NCBI GenBank assembly: GCA_022059125.1
Contig: JAEUWY010000002.1
Location: forward strand, 1,302,001 to 1,366,000
Direction of reading: 5' to 3'
DNA length: 64,000 nt
From: Corynespora cassiicola
Taxonomy: Eukaryota; Ascomycota; Dothideomycetes; Pleosporales; Corynesporascaceae
Shown: piece by piece, positions 9,181 through 21,500 of the stretch
Numbering within the stretch: position 1 is the first letter of the stretch
Layout: every line of letters starts with the position of its first letter
Notes under the pieces: model-generated
What the model was told of the DNA's origin: nothing
The model's database searches: none
The model's input: only the letters and a program-made list of their open reading frames with translations
Made by a program: the position numbers and the translations under genes

Positions 9181-10818
9181 ATACCTCCACCAAAAGTCTC
9201 TCAATCATCAAATAACGAGAGGTCTATAACCCTCGCCCTCTCAGCTATTAAAAACAAGTCAATTCAAAGCGTGCGACGCGCTGCCTCTGCGTATAACGTT
9301 CCCCGTACTACAGTTAGTAACCGACGCGCTGGACGACCTGCGCGACGCAATTGCCAGCCCAACTCAAAGCGGCTAACCAAGCTTAAAGAGAAGGTGATTG
9401 TTGCTCACATCCTTAAGCTAGACTCACAAAAATTCGCGCCCACGCTAACTGCTGTACGCAATATAGCTAATCAGTTACTTACTACGCAAGGGGCGAGCCA
9501 CGTTAGTATTAAGTAGCCTAATAACTTTATTAAGCGTCAACCAGAGCTCAGAGTTCGATTAAACCGCCAGCAGAATCGCCAGCGCGTTCTGTGCGAGGAT
9601 CTTAAAGTTATCAGCCCTTAGTTCAAGCTGCTGTATCGTACAAAGAAGAGGTACGGCATTATTAATAAAAACACGTACAACTTCAACGAAACGGGCTTTA
9701 TAATAGGCATGATATCGGCTCAGTCAGTGGTTACAGCATCAGAGAGACGAAATCGACCTAAAGGCACTCAGCCGGGTAATTGTGAGTGGGTTACGGTAAT
9801 TCAGAGGATCAACGCGTGCGGCTGGGTAATCCCTCCCTTTATCATCTTCGCGGGCAAGCACCACCTCTATGCGTGGTACGAGAGCGACGATATCCCATCC
9901 AGCTGGTGCATATCGCTCAGCAAGACAGGCTGGACGACAAATGAGCTAGGTGTATGTTGGCTGAAGCATTTCAACACCTATACGCAGAGCCGTACGGTGG
10001 GGACGTACCGACTGCTTATCATTAACGGCCATAAAAGCTATAACTCTCTGGCCTTCCAGGACCTCTGCAAGGCGAGCAAGATCATTACTCTCTGCATGCC
10101 TCCGCATTCGTCACACCTTCTTCAGCCCCTTAATATGGGGTGCTTCTCGCCCTTGAAGCGGGCGTACGGTGATAAGATCTCTGGCTTGGCACGCGATCAT
10201 ATCAACTATATCGACAAGATCACCTTCCTGTCGGCCTTTAGGAAGACCTTTAAGCGATCTTTTACAGAGAGCAATATACGCGCGAGCTTCCGAGAGGCAG
10301 AAGTAGTTCTGTACAACCCAGAAGCAGTGCTGTCAAAGCTTAACGTGAAGCTACGCACGCCCACACCAGCCCTTCCTAAAGCTACCTAGTAGAAGGCCAG
10401 AACACCGAGCAACGCGTACGAGCTAAAGGCTCAATCAACGTTAATTCGCAACAGAATTAGAAGACATAACAGCTCATTACCTGCTTCTGTTCTTGCAGCC
10501 ATTAATCAGCTTAAAAAAAGGGCTGCAGTAATACTCCATACAGCTGTATTGCTTAAGGGCCGAAACAAAAACCTTAAGAAGGCTAATAAGGCCGCCACGC
10601 AGCGTACAAGGCGAAAAAAAAAGCGGATCCAGCGTGAAGGGACCTTAACAAAGGCTGAAGGGGCTGAGATTATCGCTCAAAAGGACGTTGAGAAGCAATT
10701 AAACAAGGAGAGGCGTAAGGAGGTGGCTCGCCTTAGTAGCAGCCGGCAGTCAAAAGCGCGCTGCACGCGCTGCAGAAAGCAAGAACACAACTTTCATACG
10801 TGCAAAACAACAGTATAA
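9181..10818 (+). pseudogene. RIP-damaged pogo/Fot1 transposase
   Basis: A single frame of 546 codons runs without a frameshift. An N-terminal helix-turn-helix region (RRAASAYNVPRTTVSNR) is followed by the DDE domain and a basic C-terminal tail with a CTRCRKQEHNFHTC zinc knuckle. Damage: ATA at the expected start (9181), TAG at 9514, 9619, 10387 and 10390, and Asn at all three positions where the family has catalytic Asp (codons 169, 282 and 318). The last two are 35 residues apart, as in DD35D enzymes. Nearly all of these fit G-to-A change, mostly TpG to TpA, the reverse-strand product of RIP. Family expectation for the unmutated residues is from memory, not a search. Confidence 0.88.
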
Positions 10819-10903
10819 ACACTGTAGTTACTTTCTGTATTAATTTATTATTGTGTTTTTATAAGGTGGTTGAGTAGGTAGTAGTGCGTAGAGAGGCTGT
10901 CAG

Positions 10904-10951
10904 AGGGGCTGGCCGACTCGCTTGTCCGGCCGACTCGCTTATCCTTTACGT
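10904..10951 (-). repeat. Right terminal inverted repeat (48 bp)
   Basis: Exact inverted copy of the left end at 9101-9148, followed by the TA duplication at 10952-10953. Confidence 0.92.
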
Positions 10952-10953
10952 TA

Positions 10954-11873
10954 TACATGCCTAACTCTATGCTTTCTCTCTCTAGAAGCCCCAGCAAAAT
11001 AATAATAATAAGAATACAGTTTTTCCTACTAGAGGGCAGTGATGGAAGAGCAAGATTAAAAAGCATAATTAAACAAAGCCTACATAGTATACCATTGACA
11101 TGTGTTCTCATTTTTGGCTTCTCAAGACTCCAACCGCTCACGCTCCCACCTCACCATTCAATTCCTTATTGCACCCTCATTCTTCACACACCACACCACA
11201 GACCACACTTCAACATACCCTAATACTCAAAGACAAGAAAAAAGTGGTATTCCAAGACTCTGTATCCTCCACTCACCCTTTATTAAACAACACATACTAT
11301 CACCATCTCCTATATCTCACCATACCCATACTACCCCTCTCCAATCAAACCAAACCCCCCGACCTCAGAAAACAGAGAAGGAAAAAATAATACAAGGACA
11401 TTCAGCAGGCTCATTTTTGCAATACTATTATTAAGCGAACGACACAATTACGGCTTTATCCTCGAACCCGCACAACATCCGAAACCCATCCATTCCGACA
11501 CTTCCCCACATTCCTCCCCGGAATAGATAAAGAAGAAAAAAAATTGGTATAATACGAAGGGTGAAAGCCACGGCCACACTAGCACGGCCCGGCTGAATAC
11601 AACTAATGAGAAAAGAAGAAGAAAGGGTTAAGAGTCCGGAGGAGTCCAAAAAGGCCAACCAGCGCCTGGTAGACAAGACAAAAAGGCAACTAAAGCCAAC
11701 CTATCCGGGTCCGAAAAGAAGACCCCTCTCCCAAGGAGTACAAAAAAAGAGGTGGAAGAAACAGTGGAAAAGTTAAGGGTGAGGGGCCCTCGAAAAATCG
11801 GCATCCAACGTGAACTTGGTCGTTTCCTAAAAAAACAAACCACAAACAAAAAAACGCCTTAGTCGTAGCTCTC
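10954..11873. other. Intergenic region right of the transposon
   Basis: About 920 bases. 11100-11370 is strongly C/T-rich on the plus strand. 11500-11870 is probably the 3' UTR of the minus-strand kelch gene. No gene is supported. Confidence 0.5.
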
Positions 11874-14800
11874 TCAAATCATAGCCGAGCCGCCAGGACC
11901 AGACGGCGCTGTGGGAGAAGTAGCCGGAGGGGCTGTCGTCGTGGTGGGTGCTACATTTTGGGCCAAACCTGGTTTCTTCTCCGCAGGCCCAATCTCCGTC
12001 ACCTCCTTGTCGTCATCGTCATCATCATCATCGTCCTCAATGTCCATTCGTTGGCGCCATTGGGAAAGAGACTCGCTAAGTTCACTTTTTTCGCTCGTCG
12101 GCGTCCTCTCAAAGTCGAATCGATCGCTGAGCCGATAAGCCTTATTGGTAGTTTCCCAGTGGCTTCGCAGAGCGTCCAGCTCGGATGCAAGATTGTCAAG
12201 AGCCATCGAGTTGCGCGTCGCAGCTGAGTTGGGGCCGTTGCCAGCATCAGGGGTGCTGGAGCCATCGTTGTCACTGTAAAGGGAATCCCCGGAAGCAATG
12301 CTATCATGTGGGCGGTGACCTTGCACGCCGTTGGGGACATCTCCAGGGGCTTGAGATTGGCGTCGATAGTTGTCGACAGAACTCTCAAACTGATCCAGGA
12401 ACATTTGCACTCGCGTTTCTGCTTCCTGCGCGCGCTTCTCAACAGCAGCGTGTTGGCTGCGTAAAGTCTCTAAATCAGACCGAGTCTGCTCTGCAGAACT
12501 TTCGGCTTCCTTCGCGTTCTTTGCGGCGATTTCCGCCTCCTGGCGTGCAGAAGCCAATTCAGCCTGCAACTCAGCCAGTTGCTTTTCAAATTTGGCAACA
12601 GTCGTCTTCATGTTTTCCTGGGCAGAGGACAATTCAGATTGCAGAGATGCTCGCTCGGCTTGCCATTCGGTGGATTGCTCCCTGGTGGAATTCTGAGCAG
12701 CCTGTTTTGCCTGGTTGAGCTCCTCTTCAAGCTGCCTGTTTGCATTCTTGTAACGATCCAACTCCTGTTTCATCTTAGACAACATCTTCTCTGTGCCACG
12801 AAGATATTTGACTGCAGCTTGGTGGTCGTTGTGAAGAGCTTGCAGCTTCTCCTCCCATTCCTTGCTCACCTCGTGCTCACGTTGCTCGAACATGCCGCGC
12901 ATTTCCTCATGTGCCTTGTTCATAGAGTCTATTTGCTGCTCCAGCTCGCGCACACGGTTGAGCTCTGGGGTGCCGAATCGCGAGCTGGGGCTGTCCAAGA
13001 CACGAGAACGACGTGCATCCACGGGGTTGACTCCCCGCTCTTCAAGCAGGTTCTTGAGCGTCTTGAGCTGCACCTCAAAAGCATTGCTCTCAAGACGAAG
13101 ACGCTCATGCTGTTGGTGGAGCTCGGCCTTTTCGGCCTCGGAAGCCTGCACTTCTCGCATTGCCTGCTGAAGCTGCTTGCGGATGGTGAGACCCTCACGG
13201 CTGGATTGCTCCTGGTAGGCCTCAAGACCAGCAATCCGCTCCTCGGCGCGTCGGAGTTTCTGAGAAGCTTGATCAGCAGCAGCTTGATTTTTGCGGACCA
13301 TGATGTTCGCTGCCTCGACTTGCTGCTGCAGGATGGCAACGCGCTCGTCTACTGCGTCGTTCTCATCGTTGCCAATATCTGCCATCTTGTCCAAGCCGGA
13401 AAGGACTGCGTCACGATGAAGACGAGCTTCTTCGGCGTACTTATCGGCAAGTTCTTCGGCGTCGCGGTGCTTCTGGGTGGCAGCCTCCAACTCAGCCGTG
13501 CGCTCCTCATGATCAGCGCGCAGCTGCGCCAGCTTTTGACGCAAGCTTTCAGCCTGATACTTCTCCTCTTCCAATTTCTTCTCGAGATGAGCGGACTTGT
13601 CAGAAGAGGCAGAAACTGCCTCGCGTAGCGATTGAAGCACAGCGGCATGGCTCTTCGATTCTTCGGAAAGCCTTGCTAGCTTTGCACTGAGCTCGTTCTT
13701 GTCGACAGCTAAGAGGCGTGACGACGCTTCGGCTTCAGCTGCGCTTGCTGAGGCTTCCCGTGCTGCGGCTTCTGCCTCATGGAGTTCGGCACGTAGGCTT
13801 TCAAATTCGGCAGCATGCTTTTGTCGGGTCGAGTCAAGTTCTTGAACACGTCTCTGGGCGGCTTCGGCTGTTTCCTCGGCAAGCATTTTGGCTTTGCGCT
13901 CGCCTTCAAGCTCATGGGTCAGCTTGTCAAGCTTGGTTGAAAGTTCGCTTTGGGCAGCAAGTGAGATGGCCAGGCGACGATTGATGTCATTGATGCGTTC
14001 GAAATCGGGTGTCGCGGTGCTTCGAGCGCCATCAGGCTGGGGGGTTCCACTCTGACTGCCACCACCATGTGCGGCCAGTTTCGCCTTGGCGTAGATGGCC
14101 TCGCTCACAGCGGCATCGCGCTGCTTCTCGACTTCGGCGATTCTCTTAGCTGCGTCGTCGCCTTGGGCTCTAATCGAGGACTGGACGCGCTCTAGTTCGT
14201 TCTTCATCTTGATCAATGCCTCAAGCAAGGGGCGTTCATCATCTCCGAACACATCCGCCGAGCGGTCGTCAATGATGGGGCTTGGTGATGTGGCAGGGTT
14301 GTAGCCAGCTTTACGGGCAAGAGCCAATTCGGAAGAATACCATACATTTCGACTTTTGGCGGCCTCGAGCTCTCGTAGAAGCTCATCATTCTGTTGACCA
14401 AGGGCCGGGGATGCACCTACGCCACTGTCGACTGGACGATGATCGACTTCATGACTTTGCGAACGTTGGTTTGTTTCGATTGATCGTCGAGGTGTACCTT
14501 GTTCAACGCTGTCCAGGGATTGCTGTTGGCGATGCGACTGTGATCTTGATGTGTTGCGCGAAGTCAGGCTGCCCGACCTCGTAGTGTCCATGGATTCTTT
14601 TGGCTCTGGGCCTTTCCGAGGCCCAGTCGCTTCGTTAATCGACGTAGAGGGCGAGTCCCTGGTCACTGGAGACAGATTTTCCCGATCAAATGAGGCAGCC
14701 CTGGTGTCAATGGGCGGGCCGTATCCGCGCTCGGCTTTCGTAGGCGTTTTACTCCTCGCGCCATTGGCCCGCGGCTGAGGTGGTTGCTGGAGTGGTGGTG

Positions 14801-16610
14801 GGCCTGGTGGTCCTGCAGCACGAGGCAGTCGCGACCCGGCACCGTTGGCGGTAGGATCCTCCCGACCCTGCGGCGAAGCCACCATGCTCGCGCGAGAGGC
14901 AGGAGCTGATCCTTTGCCCTGTGGGATGTTGCTTCTGTCTCCACCACTCAATTTCCTTGGAGTATTGACGGGCTGCTGTTGCTGTTGCTGCTGCTGCTGC
15001 TGCGGTGGTGCGGCAGTCTCGTTAGGGGGATATCGAATCTTGGAGGTATCCAGAATGTATGCGAGGCTCAGCTCATTCCTGTCGCTGGCAGAAGAGCTCG
15101 GCTCGCCGCCCATGACGATGACATGCTTCCCAAAGGCAGTCATGCTATGCCCAGAGCGTGCCGAAGGGGAAGCGCCCATGTTTTGGAACATGTACCATCG
15201 GCGGGAGGATATGCGGAACGCTGCTAGATCACCGAGGTCGACGCCCTCCTGGGTACGGCCTCCGAAAATGTACATTGTGTCGTTGACCAAAGTGGCAGAG
15301 TGACCTTCGCGCGCAACGGGAATGTAACCAATGCAGTCGAGTTCAGTCCAGCTGTTGGATCGGGGTTCATATGTCCAAACATCGTTGAACCAGGTAAGAC
15401 CATCGGTACCACCGAACCTAGCGTCATGGGTTAGCAAAAGATTGGTACCGGTTTTGTCACGGGTGTCTTACAAATAGAGTTTGTCGTTCCAGGTAACAAT
15501 GGAGTGGTTGGTTCGCGGAGGCGGCAGACGCACCTGCGGCGAAGAAACAGTACCGGTGTTCTGGCTTGGGTGTAGCACCTCCCATCGGCTCGAGGAGGAC
15601 TGTAAGGAATTGAGGTCGAAAGCAACCAGATCATTAAAAAAAACACCCTCAACCTGGCCTCCGAAGATGTAAATTTTGGAACCCAAGATGTTCAGCGTGT
15701 GCCCGTAGCGGCCGGTGGGCCGGGGACCCTGCGGAAGCGCCCTTGACCAATGTTTCGTCGCTGCAAGCATTAGCAAGCGTAGAGATGTATGTGGTGCCGC
15801 AGCAAAACATACATGTGTTTAAGAGGTATAAGGTATCATCTAAATCGTCGTTATCCTCGAGCTTTGTGTCGCCGCCGAAAACAATGAAGGCGTTGCCAAC
15901 GAGCAGACTCGAATGCCCTACACGAGGCCCGGGGCCGTCGCCGGTGGTGGAGATGGGGTAGCAGGCCATGCTTCCATTGCCCACCTCGGTGAGCCACAGA
16001 TCACCCTTGACGGTCGCGCCTCCCACGAGGCCACCCATGATATAGATAACGCCATCTTTTGAGGCGGTAGCATTGATGGCGGGACCATAGCGAGGGAACG
16101 GGTTCGAATTAGTGGTGAAGTTGAGGCGTCGATTGGACCAAGGGTAGGGGGACTCTTGCACGTTGCGCGCGTTTCTCGGGCTCTGTAGAATGGATTAGCA
16201 CCCATGGATATGCTGACATCCGCGACCGCCACGTGGACAAGCGGTCGACGACGACGTACCTGAAAGTCAGAATCGGCACGGTCGCGCAGAGTCTTGGGCT
16301 CGGGGCTGGAGGTGGAGGTGCTCTGGTTCTGCAGCGAGTTGAGCGAGTTGTTCACGCTCCCGCCAGGCGTCGACGTCTGGGTAGGAGGCTGCGACGACTG
16401 CTGCTGCTGCTGCTGTTGCTGCTGCTGCGGCGGCGGTGCGCCGCGACTCTTCTCGGGATCCCGATCGCTTGCCCCATTTGCTGTGGGGATTTGCGAGGCC
16501 TGCCCGTGGGATGAACCGATATTCCTCGAGGCCGGCGGGAGTGCACTGCTCTGCTGCTGCTGCTGCTGCTGTTGCTGCTGCTTGTTCTTCTTGCCAAAGA
16601 GGAACGACAT
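11874..16610 (-). CDS. Kelch-repeat, coiled-coil cell-end marker (Tea1/Kel1/TeaA-like)
   Basis: Four exons, complement(16260-16610, 15813-16182, 15472-15760, 11874-15417), give 1,517 residues; introns are 77, 52 and 54 nt. It starts MSFLFGKKNK followed by polyglutamine. About six kelch repeats lie at residues 130-460 (repeated GG pairs with Arg-x-Gly-His-Ser and Tyr-Ile-Phe-Gly-Gly), forming a beta-propeller. A Ser/Pro/Gln-rich spacer and long coiled coils (roughly 700-1340) follow, then an acidic run of Asp and a Pro/Ala tail. This architecture is that of fission yeast Tea1, budding yeast Kel1/Kel2 and Aspergillus TeaA, which mark growing tips and link microtubules to polarised growth. Three polyglutamine tracts are unusual. 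Confidence 0.88.
14972..15003 (-). repeat. CAG/CAA repeat encoding polyglutamine (about 11 Gln)
   Basis: Inside the fourth exon of the kelch gene, just after the propeller; CAG and CAA codons are mixed. Confidence 0.8.
16398..16428 (-). repeat. CAG/CAA repeat encoding polyglutamine (about 10 Gln)
   Basis: Inside the first exon of the kelch gene; mostly CAG codons. Confidence 0.8.
16552..16582 (-). repeat. CAG/CAA repeat encoding polyglutamine (about 10 Gln)
   Basis: Directly after the 10-residue start of the kelch protein; mostly CAG codons. Confidence 0.8.
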
Positions 16611-18556
16611 GGCGACGCGCTGGCGCCGACGGCGACGTTATTCGGGGCGAGCAGCACCGGCTACGCACGCATTCGGCCTGCAGTCTGGCGGCGGGAGCAC
16701 TTGTGCGTGGGCTTGCGATGCTGGACGGGCTCGGTGTCTGGCGGCCGGGGGCTGGAGAATAATAATGCTGCGGGTGGCCGGGGTGCCTGAGAGGGGCGTG
16801 GGTGTCAAGCGGAGACGTCGAGGACTAGGCGGCGAGCATGTCTCGCTGGAGAGGGCGAAGGACAGAGCGAAGGCGGCAGCGGGCGGCGGGCGAGGAATCG
16901 CAAAGGGCAGCGGGCAGCTGCGGCGGGTGAGGAGTCGTGAGGTTCGTGACGGCGGGAAATGTTTGAGGGTGTGCTAGCCCTTGGCGAGTCCTCCAATGGA
17001 AGATCCCAGGAGCGACGCTACGCTACGGCGAGAGGCTGCGAAACCGCGAAAGCCGTGCAGCGCGGCGGTAGGGGGTTGGTCGCTTGGTCGCTTGCAGGGC
17101 GAGCGTGTGCGCAGTATGGGGTGCCGCTGCCAGGAGCTGTCACTATCGTCACGCCGCCGGGGGGGATCAGATTGCTTCTGCTGCGCCCGGTGTACACATG
17201 TGCTGCTGCGATGCTGCGATGCTGCACTCTGGCCAGGTACCTAGGTATGCATGGCTCCAGCGCGCTCCGCCGGCGGCCACGGCCACGGCCAGCCGCCCCG
17301 TGCCAGTGCCCCCAACGCCGTCAGCGCGCCCTCTCCTTTGCCAACGCCGCCGCCAGCCCTGAAGTTCCCCTGATGAGCCCGGACGGATCAGCCGCCGGCG
17401 GCCTGCCTAACAGGGTATGTTGAGCGTTGCGATTGGCGCTGCGCTCGTGTCCACACGCGGCCCTGCTGCACGGCGGCAGTCGGAACATATAAATCTGCTG
17501 GCTACCCCCCTTGGCGGCCACTGGCGGTCCACCGTTGACGCCGCCGACGGGCTCTGTTGCGCGACGAAATGCCCATGGCGCGCCTGGGGAAGCTCAATCG
17601 TCGCTAGACGCTTTCTGTGGACCGAGCCGCCCCGGAGCCTCGAGGCCAACGCCCTCAGCGCTAGCTGGCAAGTCTCCACGACGCTCCACGACGCTCCACG
17701 ATCCGGCCACGGCATCAGCGCCGGTCCACCTGTTGCAAGACGCCCAATTTCCGGCGCGCATAGGGGAGGGGACGCCTATGCGTGCCACCCGTGCTGATGC
17801 TGCTGGCCGGCCTGCGCCCGGGAGTGAGGCAATTCCAGTGCAAATGGGCCAGAGCCGCCAGACGAGCCTCATGGCCCTGCCTATACGAGCGCCGCCGAAG
17901 AAGCAGCGCCTTGGTTGTGTATAGCAGCTGTATACCTGTGCATGTAGAGCCTGTGTAAAAACCCCCCTTGCCTACCTACGTACACCGTCTACGTAGCCAC
18001 ACTCTGGGCATCCGTCTGCCTCATCTGAGCACTGCCCAGGCGATAGCCTTCCCGCCCTCAACCAAGCACCGTCCAGCCGACCTGACTCGCCCATGTTTAT
18101 ACTCTCCCGTTTGATTGCCTACCGCACACCAGGTCGAATGTTGAGACCAGTTCCCAAACATTAGTTTTCCTTCCCAAACTACCCTTCGGCAGCATGGACT
18201 GGCCTTTCAGCCGCAAGGAAACAAACTCCTGCACCGCAGATCATCAGCTCGCATCTTATTGGCTGCCGCCTGCCAGGCTGTAAGCGAGTCTCACGTGATG
18301 CGCTCACCGCTTTTGCCTAGCTGGGCCTAGCCGGACTGGGAAAGCTTGAACCTTGACAAACACGTTCACCGCGGTCCTCGTCTGTGCAAACTGCACTGGA
18401 TCACGGTACCGCACGCCGGTCGCCTATCTGGCACGTCTGCAGCGCTCGACCTCTCCTCCCGCGACCCATCTGCCCCGCCTCCACCCCCCCCATATATCCG
18501 CCCTCCGACATGGGCGCGGCCTATGAGCTCACCACCGCAGCCGTCGCCAGCTCAAC
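16611..18556. other. Long GC-rich divergent promoter region between the kelch gene and KOG1
   Basis: About 1.95 kb between two head-to-head genes. It is GC-rich with many open but unconvincing frames. A CACGTG E-box lies near 18293, and a short tandem repeat of ACGCTCC units is near 17677-17700. Long 5' UTRs are likely; no separate gene is supported. Confidence 0.5.
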
Positions 18557-21500
18557 ATGAGAACGGCCAACGAACTCCCCCTCATCAGCGGCCACTCCCA
18601 TTCTCAACCCCTCGCTTCGCACGCACCCGCGCCCGCAGACATGGACGGCACAGGAGGAGCTTTGTTGGCGCCACAGGAATCACAGCACGCCCAAGGTGCA
18701 ACCTCGTCGCGCCCTAGTACCTCCTCGGGCGCTCACAATCCCTCCAACCGTCACCCGCCAGAAATGAATGGCCACACATCTACTGCAGGCCCCGCCGCCT
18801 CAAATGGCACCCCCGCCGGACGTCCGTCCATGTTGCGGGCAAAGAGCGACTATGGCCCCCGCCATTTTGAGCCCCCGACCGAGAACGCCGATGAGGTAGC
18901 TAGTGCCGACGGTCACTTCAAGATTAGACACGGCTGGGATGACCAACTCAACTCGGACGAGTACAACAACCTACTCACTTCGGTACGTCTGCAGCACGTC
19001 GAGCCAGGCCGTACCTACTAACACGCCACCCGCAGACTTTCTTCATGTACTATACTGACAAGAGACATGAGACGGGTGGGATACCCAAGAGCGAGGACAG
19101 TGCATATCCCCTCCAGGAATGGCGCATGCGGGACCGCCTCAAGACGGTATCAGCTGTCCTCGCCCTGTGCTTGAACATAGGCGTAGACCCTCCCGACGTC
19201 ATCAAAACTAACCCCTGCGCCAAAGAAGAGTGCTGGATAGACCCGACCGTGACCTCCCAGACTCCCGGCCATACACCAATGAATCAGATAGGCAAAGCGC
19301 TGCAGACTCAGTATGAACAGCTAAGCATGCGCACGCGGTACAAGCTGCTGCTAGACCCCACCACAGACGAAACCAGGAAGTACACATCGACTCTCCGCCG
19401 CAACGCTCGAAACGAGAGAGTTCTCTTCCACTACAACGGCCACGGAGTCCCCAAGCCTACATCATCCGGCGAAATATGGGTCTTCAACCGTAACTATACC
19501 CAATACATCCCGCTTTCGCTATATGACCTCCAAACGTGGATTGGGGCCCCGAGTCTGTTCGTGTACGACTGTTCGGACGCGGGCTTGATCATCAGCAACT
19601 TCAACAAGTTCGCCGAGAAGCATCAGGCTGAATTTGAGGAAGCTCGGCGTCGAGATCCAAACGTGGAATTTGTTGATTTCAACGACTGCATCCACTTGGC
19701 CGCATGCAGAGAGAAAGAGTCGCTACCCACGAATCCAGAGCTTCCTGCCGATGTTTTCACCTCTTGCTTGACAGACCCAATCACCATGGCTGTTAGGTTT
19801 TTCATTCTCCAAAACCCTCTCCCGAGCAACGTCACCATTCGTGATGCCCACAATATTCCAGGCAAGGTCTCGGAGCGTAGAACGCCCATTGGCGAATTGA
19901 ACTGGATATTCACTGCCATCACCGACACCATCGCATGGAATTCGCTCCCGAAACCATTGTTTAAGAAGCTCTTCAGGCAGGATCTCATGGTCGCCGCCCT
20001 TTTCCGCAATTACCTCTTGGCACAGCGAGTCATGCGAGTTTACCATTGTCATCCAGTATCCCACCCGGAAATCTCCCAGACACATGACCATCCTTTGTGG
20101 CGTAGTTGGGATTTGGCCGTGGAGCTCATTCTGGCACAACTGCCTGACTTGCAGGCAGAGGCACGCGGAGAGAAAGAATATTCTTATAAACATTCCGAAT
20201 TCTTTTCAGAGCAGCTCACTGCCTTTGAGGTGTACCTTTCGCAGGGTGCCGTGGAACAGAAAGTCCCCGAGCAGCTTCCCATCGTACTGCAAGTCCTTCT
20301 GAGCCAGGTCCACAGACTTCGCGCTCTCATCCTCTTGTCTAGCTTCCTGGACCACGGACCCTGGGCAGTCAACTTGGCGCTTAGTATTGGCATATTCCCA
20401 TATGTCCTTAAGCTCTTGCAGTCTCAAGCCAACGAACTCAAGCCCGTCATGGTATTCATATGGGCCCGTATCTTGGCTGTGGATCAGTCCTGCCAGGCCG
20501 ATTTGCTTAAGGACAACGGATACCAGTACTTCATCAACATCTTCAACCCACACTCGGGAATTCCTATTCAGAACGCTAGCGAGCATCGTGCAATGTGCGC
20601 CTTCATTGTATCCATGTTCTGCAAGGACTACAATCAAGGTCAGCGTGCCTCGCTGAGCCCAGAGTTGGTCGAGAGCTGTCTTGAGCATCTGAGGGATATG
20701 CAGAATCCCCTGCTCAGGCAGTGGTCCTGTCTCTGCTTGAGCAAGCTTTGGGTCAATTATGAGGAAGCTAAATGGGTTGGCATCCGTTGCATGGCGCATG
20801 AACGTCTCTGTGAGTTGGTCATCGACCCAGTCGCTGATGTCAGGGCTGCCATGTTGTACGCCCTTACTGCCTTCCTTGGCATCCGCGATGTGACTGCGCA
20901 AGTCGCTACGATTGAGGAATCCATTGCTGCCATGGTGCTCGTCATGACGACAGACGGGAACAGCATGGTCCGCCGAGAGCTTCTTATCTTCTTCTCCACC
21001 TTCATCAACCGCTACAAGAATCGTTTCATCGTTGCAGCCTTTGAGCATTTCTCGGAGGAGATCAACGGCGACCTGTTGGCCAGAGTTGGGGACAAGAATG
21101 GCGATGGTCTATATATGAAGATGCGGTCGCAAGCCAACGGAAACTCGCCCATTCCCAACTCCTGCTCGCAGAATTCCATATATGCTGCACTTTGGAAAGA
21201 AATGATGGTCATGTCAGTTGATCCGCACCCCGAGATCGCGAGAGATGCCGGAGTCGTGGTCGATGCCATACTCATTGCTCTTTTGGATTCGCCATTGGGG
21301 AAATTCGCACAGCCTCACTTTGATGAAGTGCTGAAGAGCAATCCCATCACCCGCGTCAACCGCCGCGCACAAGAGGAGAAGCCGGTCCAACAAACCTCGA
21401 CTCCTCCCACACCCTCTAAGGAAGCTAGCTACCTCTCCCTCTTTGGTGGCCTACGTCGATCTACCAGTGTTGCAGCATCACTTAAGAACTTCTGGGGCAC

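Larger units (their letters stand above)
9101..10951 (+). mobile_element. Inactivated Fot1/pogo-type (Tc1/mariner superfamily) DNA transposon
   Basis: A complete 1,851-bp element with 48-bp perfect terminal inverted repeats and a TA dinucleotide on each side (9099-9100 and 10952-10953), the target duplication expected for Tc1/mariner elements. It carries one transposase-like frame of about 545 codons, the size expected for Fot1-type elements. The frame has lost its start and has four TAG codons, so the copy cannot be autonomous. It could in principle be moved in trans because the ends are intact. Confidence 0.92.
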
